A stretch of 64,000 nt of DNA, taken from the NCBI RefSeq assembly GCF_016027715.1, contig NZ_CP065691.1, positions 62,001 to 126,000 of the forward strand, given 5' to 3'. Origin of the DNA: Lactococcus garvieae. GTDB lineage: Bacteria > Bacillota > Bacilli > Lactobacillales > Streptococcaceae. Position 1 is the stretch's first letter; each line of letters begins with the position of its first letter. Made by a program: the position numbers and the translations under genes. Positions 8,628 to 17,828 of the stretch are shown here, piece after piece. A model generated the notes under the pieces. The model was not told the DNA's origin and did no database searches. It was given only the letters and a program-made list of their open reading frames with translations.

Positions 8628-8688
8628 GATAAATTCATGTCTCCTGATCTAGAGAAATCTTACTTTTAGTAACTTTCTTAAAAATCTG

Positions 8689-8697
8689 TGATAAAAT
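8689..8697 (+). promoter_or_regulatory. MFS gene promoter, extended -10
   Basis: TGATAAAAT. Transcription is predicted to start near 8704, between this box and the ATG at 8710. Confidence 0.5.
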
Positions 8698-8733
8698 GAA
8701 AAGGATATTATGATAAAGGATACAGGAGGATAT

Positions 8734-10194
8734 ATGAAAAAGAAAGAGCATTTGGCTATTGTTATAGCTATTTTTATTGCGACATTTATGACATCTGTTG
8801 AGGTAACCATTGTCACGACAGCCATGCCGACGATTATTTCTCAGCTGAAAGGGCTAGAGCTGCAAAGCTGGGTCTTCGCTATTTATTTGCTTATCTCCGC
8901 TATTGCAACGCCTATCTATGGAAAGCTCGCAGATAATTTTGGACGAAAGAATATCTTTATTTTTGGACTTGTTTCTTTTGTAATTGGGTCTGTACTTTGT
9001 GGTTTTGCACCAAATATGTTTATATTGATAGTTTTTCGGGCAGTTCAGGGTATAGGTGCAGGAGCAGTCATGCCTCTAACTTTTACTATCATTGCCGACT
9101 TGTTTGACTTTGAAGAACGTGCAAAAATTATGGCACTTAATAATACAGCTTGGGCCATATCTGCCCTAGTCGGGCCACTCTTAGGGGGGTGGATTGTCGA
9201 TACGCTTGGCTGGCATTGGGTCTTCTTTATCAATGTTCCTTTAGGTTTGATTACCATTTTACTGACGGTCTTTGGCTATAAAGATGTGCACGCAAAAACA
9301 GCAAAGCAACCGATGGACTGGCTCGGTATTGCCTCACTGTCTGTTTTACTCGTTTCTTTACTACTGATGTTTCAAGAGATGTCCGCCACTGTGATCAATT
9401 GGATGATGGAAGCTCTCCTCTTATTCTTGATTATTGCTGCAAGTACCGTTTTCCTTCGTACGGAAAAGAAAGCTGCTGACCCTCTTTTTAATTTAGAAAT
9501 GTTTAAAAATCGTACGTTTACCGTTCAAATCCTTATTTCAATGTTGTTAAGTGGCTGTTTAATTGCTTTTAATATCTATTTCCCAATATGGCTCCAAGCT
9601 ATTTACCGTGTACCTGCCTTTGTTGCTGGGCTTGCCTTAACGCCTACATCATTATTTTGGATGATTACAAGCTTTTTTGTGGGTTTCCTCTTGCGACATT
9701 TCGCTCCCAAACGACTATACACTGTTTTGGTAGGTCTTCTCGTTCTTGTATATATTCCTTTGGTAATATCTAGTGTGACTTTTCCTATTGAAGGTTTCTA
9801 TGTTATTTCTGCTTTCACAGGAAGTGTTATGGGTGTTATTCTTTCAACTACGACACTTTTGGCACAAAAAATGGTTCCTGCTGAAATGGTAGGACAAGCC
9901 AGCTCTCTCATCGTCCTCGGAAGAACCTTGGGCCAAGCGATGATGACGGGCATTTTAGGCTTAGCTTTCTCTCTAGGTATCAACTCAGGACTGAGTAAAT
10001 TTCCAGAAGTGAATTTTACCAATGTCAATGAATTTATCAGTACAGCTTCAAATGTCGTTATTCCTGAAAAAATCCATGGACAGTTAGAACAAATAGTGCT
10101 CGGTGCATTGCATAATGTCTTCTTTTTGGTCTTGTTATTATGTGTGGTTACATTTGTTGTAAATATGTTTGATGATGGGAAGCTAAAAGCTTAA
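8734..10194 (+). CDS. MFS multidrug efflux transporter, DHA2 (EmrB/QacA) type
   Basis: 486 residues with about 14 membrane spans. MFS motif A appears as GKLADNFGRKN and the DHA2 motif C region as WAISALVGPLLGGWIVD. These proton antiporters expel cationic drugs, dyes or antibiotics. I prefer ATG 8734 behind AGGAGG. An in-frame ATG at 8710 with AAGGA would add eight residues and lies almost at the predicted transcript start. It is monocistronic with no regulator gene nearby. Confidence 0.9.
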   Translation: MKKKEHLAIVIAIFIATFMTSVEVTIVTTAMPTIISQLKGLELQSWVFAIYLLISAIATPIYGKLADNFGRKNIFIFGLVSFVIGSVLCGFAPNMFILIVFRAVQGIGAGAVMPLTFTIIADLFDFEERAKIMALNNTAWAISALVGPLLGGWIVDTLGWHWVFFINVPLGLITILLTVFGYKDVHAKTAKQPMDWLGIASLSVLLVSLLLMFQEMSATVINWMMEALLLFLIIAASTVFLRTEKKAADPLFNLEMFKNRTFTVQILISMLLSGCLIAFNIYFPIWLQAIYRVPAFVAGLALTPTSLFWMITSFFVGFLLRHFAPKRLYTVLVGLLVLVYIPLVISSVTFPIEGFYVISAFTGSVMGVILSTTTLLAQKMVPAEMVGQASSLIVLGRTLGQAMMTGILGLAFSLGINSGLSKFPEVNFTNVNEFISTASNVVIPEKIHGQLEQIVLGALHNVFFLVLLLCVVTFVVNMFDDGKLKA

Positions 10195-10201
10195 AAAGCA
10201 T

Positions 10202-10230
10202 TTGATAATAAGTGAAATTTGAGGTATGAT
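10202..10230 (+). promoter_or_regulatory. pflA promoter
   Basis: TTGATA, a 17-base spacer and TATGAT, 30 bases before ATG 10260. Confidence 0.6.
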
Positions 10231-10259
10231 AAAGGCATACTTAAAAAGAGGAATAGCTC

Positions 10260-11054
10260 ATGACTGATATAAATATTGAAGAAGCAAAAAAAGTAACAGG
10301 CGTGATTCACTCTACAGAGTCATTCGGTTCTGTAGACGGACCTGGAGTACGTTTCATTGTCTTTATGCAAGGTTGCCAAATGCGTTGCAAATATTGTCAT
10401 AATCCCGATACTTGGGCCTTGAAAAATGCCAAGGCAACGACCCGAAGAGTTGAAGATGTTATGGAAGAAGCTTTGCGTTTCCGTGGCTTCTGGGGTGAAA
10501 AAGGGGGGATTACAGTATCTGGTGGTGAAGCCATGCTGCAGATTGACTTTGTTATTGCCCTTTTCCAATATGCTAAAAGTTTAGGGATTCATACAACTTT
10601 GGATACTTCAGCGCGTCCTTATAAAACGGATGATTATATCACTTCCCGTATTGACGAATTGCTTGAAGTTACTGACCTTGTTTTGCTTGACTTGAAAGAG
10701 ATTGATTCAAAACGTCATAAAGCTTTGACTGGTCATCCTAACGAAAACATCCTCGAATTTGCACGTTACCTTTCTGATAATGGTCAAGCGATGTGGATTC
10801 GTCATGTTCTGGTTCCGGGAGAAACAGACATAGACGAAGACCTAGAAAAGCTGGGGGAATTTGTTAAAACTTTGGATAATGTTTTGAAATTCGAAATCCT
10901 TCCTTATCATACGATGGGCGAGTTTAAATGGCGTGAACTGGGATGGAAATACCCACTGGCAGGAGTAAAACCCCCAACAAAAGATCGTGTCTCAAATGCT
11001 AAATCAATCATGGGCACAGAAACTTACCAAGATTATTTAGAAAGAATCAGATAA
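10260..11054 (+). CDS. pflA: Pyruvate formate-lyase activating enzyme
   Basis: 264 residues. The radical-SAM cluster motif is C39-x3-C43-x2-C46 (CQMRCKYCHNPDT), followed by the GG(E) SAM motif VSGGEAM. It installs the glycyl radical on pyruvate formate-lyase, which converts pyruvate and CoA to formate and acetyl-CoA in anaerobic mixed-acid fermentation. Its substrate gene pfl is not in the window, as is usual in lactococci. The gene has its own sigma-A promoter and terminator. Confidence 0.94.
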   Translation: MTDINIEEAKKVTGVIHSTESFGSVDGPGVRFIVFMQGCQMRCKYCHNPDTWALKNAKATTRRVEDVMEEALRFRGFWGEKGGITVSGGEAMLQIDFVIALFQYAKSLGIHTTLDTSARPYKTDDYITSRIDELLEVTDLVLLDLKEIDSKRHKALTGHPNENILEFARYLSDNGQAMWIRHVLVPGETDIDEDLEKLGEFVKTLDNVLKFEILPYHTMGEFKWRELGWKYPLAGVKPPTKDRVSNAKSIMGTETYQDYLERIR

Positions 11055-11062
11055 AAAAAGAG

Positions 11063-11086
11063 AAAGCCAATTGCGGCTTTTTTTTG
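11063..11086 (+). terminator. pflA terminator
   Basis: AAAGCC and GGCTTT pair around AATTGC and are followed by a T-run. Confidence 0.7.
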
Positions 11087-11148
11087 TTTAAAAAAGTGAG
11101 ATATTTTTAAGTGGCTTGTTTTGAAATCGTGCGTAAACCTTCTTTTTT

Positions 11149-11157
11149 TGGTATAAT
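11149..11157 (+). promoter_or_regulatory. ppaC promoter, extended -10
   Basis: TGGTATAAT, 35 bases before ATG 11192. The leader carries a GAGG ribosome binding site. Confidence 0.55.
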
Positions 11158-11191
11158 GAGACAAATATAAATATAATAATGAGGTAAAGAA

Positions 11192-12136
11192 ATGTCGGAT
11201 AAAATTTTCGTCTTTGGTCATCAAAAACCAGACACAGACGCAATCGCATCATCTTATGGTTTTTCATACTTGAGCAATAATCGCCCAGTTGGCGCTTTGA
11301 ATACAGAATGTGTAGCTTTAGGCACACCAAATGAAGAAACACAATTTGCCTTAGATTACTTTGGAGTGGAAGCGCCACGTGTGGTAACTTCGGCGGCTGA
11401 AGAAGGCGTAGATACAGTTATCCTAACTGACCACAACGAGTTCCAACAATCAATTTCAGATATTGCGGATGTAAATATCTTTGGTGTGGTGGATCATCAC
11501 CGTGTTGCTAACTTCAACACAGCTTCACCATTATTCATGACAATTGAGCCTGTGGGTTCAGCTTCATCGATTGTCTACCGTAAGTTTCTTGAAGCAGGAG
11601 TAGAGATTCCCCGTGAAATTGCTGGTCTCTTACTCTCAGGTTTGATCTCAGATACATTGCTTTTGAAATCACCAACAACACACGCAACTGACCATAAAGT
11701 TGCAGAAGAATTGGCTAAAATTGCTGGTGTAGATCTTCAAGAATACGGTATGGCTATGTTGAAAGCTGGTACTAACTTGGATGATAAATCAGCAGATGAA
11801 CTCATCGATATTGATGCGAAAACATTTGAACTTAATGGTAGTCGCATCCGTATCGCTCAAGTAAATACAGTTGAAATCCAAGATGTACTTGCTCGCTTAC
11901 ATGATGTCAAAGTTGCCATCAAGAAAGCAATGGAAGTTGAACATTATGATGACTTTGTCTTCATGATTACAGATATCGTTAATTCTAACTCAGAAATTGT
12001 CGAAATCGGTAGCCACAAAGACAAAGTTGAAGCAGCTTTCCACTTTACGCTTGAAGACGACCATGCTTTCTTGGCTGGTGCTGTTTCACGTAAGAAGCAA
12101 GTTGTTCCACAACTGACTGAAGAGTTTAACAAATAA
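11192..12136 (+). CDS. ppaC: Manganese-dependent (family II) inorganic pyrophosphatase
   Basis: 314 residues of the DHH family. Metal ligands are in GHQKPDTDA (H10, D14, D16) and DHH at 101-103, and the C-terminal DHHA2 domain ends with the substrate-binding SRKKQ. It hydrolyses pyrophosphate to phosphate in the cytoplasm and so drives biosynthetic reactions forward. Its stop TAA shares a base with the start ATG of the DUF1803 gene. A terminator lies inside that next gene, so ppaC probably makes both a short monocistronic mRNA and a read-through mRNA. Confidence 0.95.
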   Translation: MSDKIFVFGHQKPDTDAIASSYGFSYLSNNRPVGALNTECVALGTPNEETQFALDYFGVEAPRVVTSAAEEGVDTVILTDHNEFQQSISDIADVNIFGVVDHHRVANFNTASPLFMTIEPVGSASSIVYRKFLEAGVEIPREIAGLLLSGLISDTLLLKSPTTHATDHKVAEELAKIAGVDLQEYGMAMLKAGTNLDDKSADELIDIDAKTFELNGSRIRIAQVNTVEIQDVLARLHDVKVAIKKAMEVEHYDDFVFMITDIVNSNSEIVEIGSHKDKVEAAFHFTLEDDHAFLAGAVSRKKQVVPQLTEEFNK

Positions 12137-12900
12137 TGCCTATTCGCGTTTTTAATGAAAATAGGCTGACACGTCAGCCTTTTTTCTTAAGCTTGATTAA
12201 TTATTTGGAGCTACAGGAAGATGTAACCCTGCGTCAGATTCATAAGGAGTTTGAGCAGGTCAAAAATTTAGATCGTCAAATAGACAGTTTTATTGCAGCA
12301 GGTTTTATCTGGCGTAAAGATAAACGTTATGGCAATAATTTTAAGGTATTTGCTGATGAGGATTTTGACTTGGTTTTGACCCAAGAAGAGCCAGCTGCCT
12401 ACCGCTATGAAGAACCTTTCTTTATTGCAAAAGGGAGTCAACTGGAAAAAAGGCTTGACGAGTCAATTACCCAGCAGGAACTAAAAAATCAGACCAATGC
12501 GATTGAGTTACATTTTTCTAGCCGATATGATTTGTCTACCGATAGCTTGTTTAATTATTTTTATAAGGTGGCCAATAATTTGCCATTGACAGTGCTTGAG
12601 CAAGAAGTCTATCAAATTATGGGCGATGTTGACCAAGAATATGCTCTGAAATATATGACGAGTTTCTTGCTTAAATTTACGCGTAAGGACATCGTCAAAG
12701 CTCGTCCAGATATTTTTATTAGAGCTTTACAAAAGTATGGCTACATTGAAGCAGTAAGTGAGAAAGAATTTAAGTCTCTTCTTAAGTTCGATGAGGAAAC
12801 TCAAATTAGAGAGGTCACCTTTGACCAAGCTCAAGACTTCATTGCTGCTCAAATTCAACAAACAAAGGTATTAAATAACTTTATTTCCATAGGAGGATAA
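12136..12900 (+). CDS. DUF1803 domain protein of unknown function
   Basis: 254 residues, soluble and charged. The N-terminal motif NRLTRQPFF and the downstream region match the DUF1803 proteins that sit next to ppaC in streptococci, from memory of the family. No catalytic motif is recognisable. It starts on the overlapping TAATG of ppaC with no separate ribosome binding site, so it should be translated by coupling. Codons for NRLTRQPFF form a terminator hairpin (12163-12185). Three bases after the stop comes pepT. Confidence 0.8.
   Translation: MPIRVFNENRLTRQPFFLSLINYLELQEDVTLRQIHKEFEQVKNLDRQIDSFIAAGFIWRKDKRYGNNFKVFADEDFDLVLTQEEPAAYRYEEPFFIAKGSQLEKRLDESITQQELKNQTNAIELHFSSRYDLSTDSLFNYFYKVANNLPLTVLEQEVYQIMGDVDQEYALKYMTSFLLKFTRKDIVKARPDIFIRALQKYGYIEAVSEKEFKSLLKFDEETQIREVTFDQAQDFIAAQIQQTKVLNNFISIGG
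12163..12185 (+). terminator. Terminator embedded in the DUF1803 coding sequence
   Basis: AGGCTGA (12163-12169) and TCAGCCT (12174-12180) pair perfectly around CACG, with A-rich DNA before and TTTTT after. It begins 27 bases past the ppaC stop, where a ppaC terminator would be expected, but lies in codons 10-17 of DUF1803. Confidence 0.75.
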
Positions 12901-12902
12901 GA

Positions 12903-14144
12903 ATGAAATACGAAAAATTGTTACCACGTTTCCTTGACTACGTTAAAGTAAACACCCGCTCAGATGAAAACTCAACTACTGTTCCATCTGTTCCCGCTTT
13001 GGTTGACTTTGCACACAAAATGGCAGACGAAATGCGTGCCATTGGTATTCAAGATGTACATTATCTTGAATCAAACGGATATGTTGTGGGGACTATTCCT
13101 GCAACAACAGACAAAAATGTCCGTAAGATCGGTTTGATTTCACACATGGATACAGCAGATTTCAATGCGGAAGGTATCAATCCCCAAATCCTCGAAAATT
13201 ATGATGGTGAATCTGTTATTAAACTTGGCGACTCTGGTTTCACTCTTGATCCTGCTGAATTTCCTAACTTGAAAAACTACAAAGGTCAAACTTTGATTCA
13301 CACAGACGGTACAACCCTTTTGGGTGCTGATGATAAGTCAGGTATCGCTGAAATTATGACTTTGGCTGACTACTTGATTAACATTAACCCTGACTTCGAA
13401 CATGGGGAAATCCGTATTGGATTTGGTCCTGATGAAGAAATAGGTACGGGTGCAGATCGCTTTGATGTTGAAGATTTCAATGTTGACTTTGCTTACACAG
13501 TCGATGGCGGACCACTTGGAGAGTTAGAATATGAAACATTCTCAGCTGCGGGTGCAGTTTTAGAATTCCAAGGTAAAAATGTCCATCCCGGAACAGCGAA
13601 GAACACAATGGTGAATGCCTTGCAATTAGCAATGGACTATCATGCACAATTGCCAGAATTTGACCGTCCTGAAAAAACAGAAGGACGTGAAGGTTTCTTC
13701 CATCTTTTGAAACTTGAGGGTACTGTTGAAGAAGCGCGCGCACAATATATCATCCGCGACCATGCAGAAGATAAATTCAACGCACGTAAAGCTTTGATGC
13801 AAGAAATTGCAGACAAGATGAATGCTGAACTTGGCTCTGACCGTGTAAAAGCAACGATTAAAGACCAATACTATAACATGGCTCAAGTTATCGAAAAAGA
13901 TATGTCAATCATTGACCTTGCAGAAGAAGCAATGAAGAACTTGAACATTGAACCAAAAATCGAACCCGTTCGTGGTGGTACCGATGGTTCTAAAATTTCA
14001 TTTATGGGCTTGCCAACACCAAACCTCTTTGCAGGTGGTGAAAATATGCACGGCCGCTTTGAGTTTGTAAGTTTACAAACGATGGAAAAAGCTGTCGATG
14101 TCCTTCTTGAAATGTTGACTCTTAATAACAAAGTTGAAAAATAA
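12903..14144 (+). CDS. pepT: Peptidase T (tripeptide aminopeptidase)
   Basis: 413 residues of metallopeptidase family M20B. Zinc ligands and catalytic residues are visible in HMDTADF (H81, D83), GADDKSG (D143) and [11 protein letters not shown] (E178/E179), with the dimerisation domain in the middle. It removes the N-terminal residue of tripeptides in the cytoplasm and is part of the casein and peptide utilisation system of lactococci. AGGAGG lies just upstream. It is the last gene of the ppaC-DUF1803-pepT unit. Confidence 0.95.
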   Translation: MKYEKLLPRFLDYVKVNTRSDENSTTVPSVPALVDFAHKMADEMRAIGIQDVHYLESNGYVVGTIPATTDKNVRKIGLISHMDTADFNAEGINPQILENYDGESVIKLGDSGFTLDPAEFPNLKNYKGQTLIHTDGTTLLGADDKSGIAEIMTLADYLININPDFEHGEIRIGFGPDEEIGTGADRFDVEDFNVDFAYTVDGGPLGELEYETFSAAGAVLEFQGKNVHPGTAKNTMVNALQLAMDYHAQLPEFDRPEKTEGREGFFHLLKLEGTVEEARAQYIIRDHAEDKFNARKALMQEIADKMNAELGSDRVKATIKDQYYNMAQVIEKDMSIIDLAEEAMKNLNIEPKIEPVRGGTDGSKISFMGLPTPNLFAGGENMHGRFEFVSLQTMEKAVDVLLEMLTLNNKVEK

Positions 14145-14232
14145 AGTATAATAAGCTAAAATAGTTCTTAAGATAGAGAGGTTTTTCTCTCAACAATAAC
14201 TTTTTTGAAATGCTTAATTTCATATAACCTTA

Positions 14233-14268
14233 AAAACAAGTCGCCTTCGGGCGACCTGTTTTAGGTTT
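14233..14268 (+). terminator. pepT terminator with UUCG tetraloop
   Basis: GTCGCC and GGCGAC flank a TTCG loop. An outer helix AAAACA/TGTTTT extends the stem and a T-rich tract follows. A weaker hairpin GAGAG/CTCTC precedes it near 14177-14193. Confidence 0.8.
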
Positions 14269-14280
14269 TTCTTAAAATTG

Positions 14281-14468
14281 TCGCACAATTATAAAGTATT
14301 CTAGTTATGATTGTTCTATTCTATCTTTTAAAGTGCGCTTTTGTGAAAACATACGGTGTAAGACACTGTATATTCTTAACTCATGGTAATTATCCGAGTA
14401 AGTTTACTTACTTGATTTACAAATATTTACAATCAGCAAACCTGATTAACAAAAAAGGAGGACATTTG
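14281..14468 (+). other. Long leader or intergenic region of the YjeM-like permease gene
   Basis: 188 bases with no supported gene. Hairpins ATACGGTGT/ACACTGTAT near 14352-14372 and AGTAAG/CTTACT near 14398-14413 are visible. I do not recognise a T-box or any known riboswitch. Confidence 0.35.
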
Positions 14469-16070
14469 ATGTCTGATAAAGCAAAAGGGAAACTCTCCCT
14501 TGTCGGCTTATGCTTGATGATCTTTACATCAGTTTATGGATTCAATAATATCCCACGTGCATTTTACATGATGGGTTATGCTGCGATTCCATGGTATATC
14601 GTAGGTGGTTTATTCTTCTTCCTACCCTTTGCCTTCATGGTAACCGAACTTGGTTCAGCCTTTAAAGAGGAAAAAGGTGGTATTTATTCTTGGATGGAGA
14701 AAGCGGTTGGTCCGACTTTCGCCTTCGTGGGTACATTTATGTGGTACGCTTCATACTTGGTATGGATGGTCAATGTTTCTAATGGGATTATGGTTCCTAT
14801 CACAAACATGATTTTTGGTAACTCACTTCATGTTCCAGATCCATGGATTCTTTCAATTTTTGCGATGATTTGGGTAGCTGGGATTACTTTCTTTGCCCTA
14901 CGTGGTTTAGATGCGGTTAAAAAATTCGCAACAGTCGGTGGTATCGCTGTTCTTTCATTGAATGCAATCCTCTTGGTATGTGCGCTCTTGGTTCTTATCC
15001 TCAATGGTCATCCAACAACACCAATCACTGCAGAAGCTTTCGTTACAAGTCTTAACCCTAATTTCAATAATGGTTCAGCTATCGGATTTATCGCCTTTAT
15101 GGTTTTCGCTATCTTCGCTTATGGTGGTGTTGAGGCCGTTGGTGGTTTGGTTGATGAAACAGATGAACCTGAGAAAAACTTCCCACGTGGAGTTGTAACT
15201 TCAGCACTTATCATTGCTATCGGTTACGCTGTAATGATTCTCTGTGTTGGTTTCTTCATGAACTACCAATCAGGTGGCGCTTTCTATGAAGGTGTTAAAG
15301 CTGGAACAATTAACCTTGGGAACGCTGGTTATGTAACAATGCAATACTTAGGTGAAGCTTTGGGTGATGCTTTTGGTATGAGTCACTCAGGTGCTGTTGT
15401 TATAGGTTCGATTCTTGCACGTTACATGGGTCTTGCAATGTTGCTCTCATTGATGGGTGCTTTCTTTACATTGATTTATAGCCCAGTAAAACAAATCATC
15501 TCAGGTACACCTGATAAACTTTGGCCTGGTCGCTATGGACAACTTGATAAAGAATCAGGAATGCCTAAATTTGCGATGGTAATCCAATTTGTTATCGTAT
15601 TTGTTATTATCTTACTTAATATGCTTATCAACCTTGGTGGTGGTGCAGAAGTAGCAGCTAAGTTCTTTGCTATCTTGACAAACATGGCCAACGTTGCAAT
15701 GACTTTGCCATATCTCTTTATCGTTATTGCTTATGCCAAGTTCAAACTTAATGACAATATCGAAAAACCATTTACACTTTACAAATCAAAAGGTGTAGCT
15801 ATGGCCGCTGTAGCTGTAACATTCCTCGTTGTTGCATTTGCGAATGCCTTCACAGTTATCCAACCAATCACAGACTACTTTGCGTTACCAGTAGCTGCTC
15901 GTTCAGCAGTGCTTGGTGATACAATTCAAACAGTTGTATCAATGATTGCTGGTCCAGTTATCTTTGGTTTAGTTGCTTTCTTCATGATGAATCGCTACAA
16001 AAAACGTTACCCTGCAGAATATGCTTCATTGACAGATCTATCGGAAGATGAATTGAGTAACGGCAAATAA
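14469..16070 (+). CDS. APC superfamily amino acid permease, YjeM/GadC-like
   Basis: 533 residues with about 12-13 membrane spans. The start matches YjeM-type transporters (IFTSVYGFNNIPRAFYMMGY, then EEKGGIYSWMEKAVGP). This group belongs to the glutamate/GABA antiporter family, with no known substrate for YjeM itself. ATG 14469 follows AAAGGAGG. A longer frame upstream lacks a ribosome binding site. It is monocistronic and convergent with murE. Confidence 0.85.
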   Translation: MSDKAKGKLSLVGLCLMIFTSVYGFNNIPRAFYMMGYAAIPWYIVGGLFFFLPFAFMVTELGSAFKEEKGGIYSWMEKAVGPTFAFVGTFMWYASYLVWMVNVSNGIMVPITNMIFGNSLHVPDPWILSIFAMIWVAGITFFALRGLDAVKKFATVGGIAVLSLNAILLVCALLVLILNGHPTTPITAEAFVTSLNPNFNNGSAIGFIAFMVFAIFAYGGVEAVGGLVDETDEPEKNFPRGVVTSALIIAIGYAVMILCVGFFMNYQSGGAFYEGVKAGTINLGNAGYVTMQYLGEALGDAFGMSHSGAVVIGSILARYMGLAMLLSLMGAFFTLIYSPVKQIISGTPDKLWPGRYGQLDKESGMPKFAMVIQFVIVFVIILLNMLINLGGGAEVAAKFFAILTNMANVAMTLPYLFIVIAYAKFKLNDNIEKPFTLYKSKGVAMAAVAVTFLVVAFANAFTVIQPITDYFALPVAARSAVLGDTIQTVVSMIAGPVIFGLVAFFMMNRYKKRYPAEYASLTDLSEDELSNGK

Positions 16071-16071
16071 A

Positions 16072-16097
16072 AAAACAGCCTCGGCTGTTTTTTTTTA
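16072..16097. terminator. Bidirectional terminator between the permease and murE
   Basis: AAAACAGC and GCTGTTTT pair around CTCG, with a T-run on the plus strand and a T-run from the A-stretch on the minus strand. Confidence 0.75.
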
Positions 16098-16101
16098 CTT
16101 A

Positions 16102-17553
16102 TTAAAGATATTGTTCAGCAACAATGCGGTCCCCTGGATAAGGTACACGTTTATCATTGATGAGTTGGAACTTATCTGCTCCCTTTCCTGCGATAATCAC
16201 AGCGTCATTTTTATCTTTAACACGTTGGATGGCTAGCTTAATAGCTTCCGCACGATCAGCTTCAAAGTCACAATGACGTGACACATAACTTGCAACTTCA
16301 TTGGCGATAGCTTGCGGATCTTCATGGTTTGAGTCATCTTGGGTGAGGATGACTTCTAAACGTTCGTGAGCTTCAATAACTTGACCAAAGTCTTTGCGGC
16401 GACTTTCGCCTTTGTTACCCGTAGCTCCCAATACTAAAACGATTTTTCCACTGTGGTGTGGTTCCACAACAGAAACTAAATTTTTCAAACTTATACCATT
16501 GTGGGCATAATCGACATAAATTCGCGCGCCATGTGTGGTAGTTAACATTTCCATACGTCCTGGAACCACAGCTTTGGCAAGTCCTGCTTTAATCTGAGCT
16601 ACATTCGCTCCGAGTTGGTGGGTCGCTAAAGCAGTTGCTAAAGCATTTTCTTGATTAAATTTACCTAGAAGGCGGATTTCAAAGTGTTCGGCAATCGTTC
16701 CACTTGTTGTAAATTCATGCGCTTGGGAGTCCGTAATCCGATTTTCTGAATTCTCACCATAGAAAGCGTGTGGAATCTGAAGTGTTTCCAGCTCTTGTTT
16801 GATGATATTGAAGTGTGTCATTTCACTGTTGGCTACAAAATAAGCAGAATGACGTAAAAGTTGACGCTTACAATAGAAATAATCTTCCAATGTAGGGTGT
16901 TCAACGGGACCGATATGGTCAGGGGAAATGTTGAGGAAAACACCTACATCAAAGTTTAATGCATAGACACGTTCTGTTTTATAGGCTTGGGAGCTGACTT
17001 CCATCACGAGATGTGTCATGCCGTTTTCGACGGCTTGTCGCATCATTTTTAGTAAATCTAGACTTTCAGGAGTTGTTAGCTCTGACTTGAAAAAGTTCTT
17101 ACCGTCTAAAGTTGTCTCAGCAGTGGAAAGGAGTGCCGTCTTACCACCGTTCATTTCATCCAGGATAGCCTTGGCAAAATAAGCGGAGGTTGTTTTGCCT
17201 TTAGTACCTGTTAAAGCCAGTGTTTGGAGTTCTTTTTGAGGGTAGTCATAAAAGGCTTGTGCTAAAAGACTCATTGCACGTTTTACATTGGTTACCACAA
17301 TAGCTGGAATGTCTACTTCGTAGTCTATTTCAGAAATATAGAAAGGCACGTCTATATTTTCTAAGTATTCAGCCTTAAAATTAAGACCTTTTGCAAAGAA
17401 AAGGGTGGTGGCAGATGTCTTCCGACTGTCATAACTCAACTGATCAAATTCGAAATCTTCTTCCCAGTCATAGTAATATTCTTTTTGGAAAGCTATTTCA
17501 TGGAAGTTTTCATCTTTCTTCAGGATTTCTAGTATATTTTGTAATTTTATCAA
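16102..17553 (-). CDS. murE: UDP-N-acetylmuramoyl-L-alanyl-D-glutamate--L-lysine ligase
   Basis: 483 residues. The Mur ligase P-loop is TGTKGKTT at 115-122. The specificity region reads DDSNHEDP at 406-413, not the DNPR of diaminopimelate-adding enzymes, which fits addition of L-lysine to the peptidoglycan stem peptide. The start codon is TTG at 17553, eight bases after GGAGG, and no ATG is better placed. A structured leader of about 140 bases and an extended -10 lie upstream. In streptococci murE neighbours the flippase gene directly, but here an Rgg cassette separates them. Confidence 0.93.
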   Translation of the reverse strand: MIKLQNILEILKKDENFHEIAFQKEYYYDWEEDFEFDQLSYDSRKTSATTLFFAKGLNFKAEYLENIDVPFYISEIDYEVDIPAIVVTNVKRAMSLLAQAFYDYPQKELQTLALTGTKGKTTSAYFAKAILDEMNGGKTALLSTAETTLDGKNFFKSELTTPESLDLLKMMRQAVENGMTHLVMEVSSQAYKTERVYALNFDVGVFLNISPDHIGPVEHPTLEDYFYCKRQLLRHSAYFVANSEMTHFNIIKQELETLQIPHAFYGENSENRITDSQAHEFTTSGTIAEHFEIRLLGKFNQENALATALATHQLGANVAQIKAGLAKAVVPGRMEMLTTTHGARIYVDYAHNGISLKNLVSVVEPHHSGKIVLVLGATGNKGESRRKDFGQVIEAHERLEVILTQDDSNHEDPQAIANEVASYVSRHCDFEADRAEAIKLAIQRVKDKNDAVIIAGKGADKFQLINDKRVPYPGDRIVAEQYL

Positions 17554-17570
17554 GCTTTTTTGCCTCCTTT

Positions 17571-17692
17571 ATTTATATCGCCTAACTTCAAATATTGGAT
17601 AGGACCTAAGGCGCTTCACTTAGCGTTGGATGGAACTTTTAGTAATCCCCTCCGAAAGAATTACTTTCAGCCAAATTTTCAGTTTATATAGG
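17571..17692 (-). promoter_or_regulatory. Structured 5' leader of murE, candidate cis-regulatory RNA
   Basis: Read on the minus strand, GCCTA near 17692 can pair with TAGGC near 17580, and TTGG (17673-17670) with CCAA (17598-17595), closing a domain. Inside are a hairpin AGTAATTC/GGATTACT (17665-17641) with loop TTTCGGAGG, and CTAAG/CTTAG (or CGCT/AGCG). A 12-base imperfect direct repeat (plus strand TTGGATAGGACC at 17595, TTGGATGGAACT at 17626) is 31 bases apart. It matches no riboswitch class I know. Confidence 0.45.
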
Positions 17693-17696
17693 CTTA

Positions 17697-17705
17697 ATTA
17701 TATCA
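17697..17705 (-). promoter_or_regulatory. murE promoter, extended -10
   Basis: On the minus strand the box is TGATATAAT. Transcription should start near 17690, giving a leader of about 137 bases. Confidence 0.55.
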
Positions 17706-17828
17706 TTTTCGATAGTGATTTTGTATCTTTAGAAAGCTTGTTTTCTTAATACATGGTATATTGAAGCATCTTTACTTTAATTAATGTAAAAATGTTTTAG
17801 GCGTAGTTTTTTTAGTATATATGATTTA
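17706..17828. other. AT-rich intergenic DNA between murE and the Rgg gene
   Basis: No gene or clear terminator. It contains upstream elements of the murE promoter and the 3' end of the Rgg transcript. Confidence 0.4.

Noticed and set aside
14281-14468. T-box or amino acid riboswitch before the YjeM-like permease
   Set aside because: No T-box consensus, specifier helix or terminator/antiterminator pair is visible.
17571-17692. Lysine riboswitch before murE
   Set aside because: Too short, and the conserved L-box segments are not seen. Listed instead as an unassigned structured leader.
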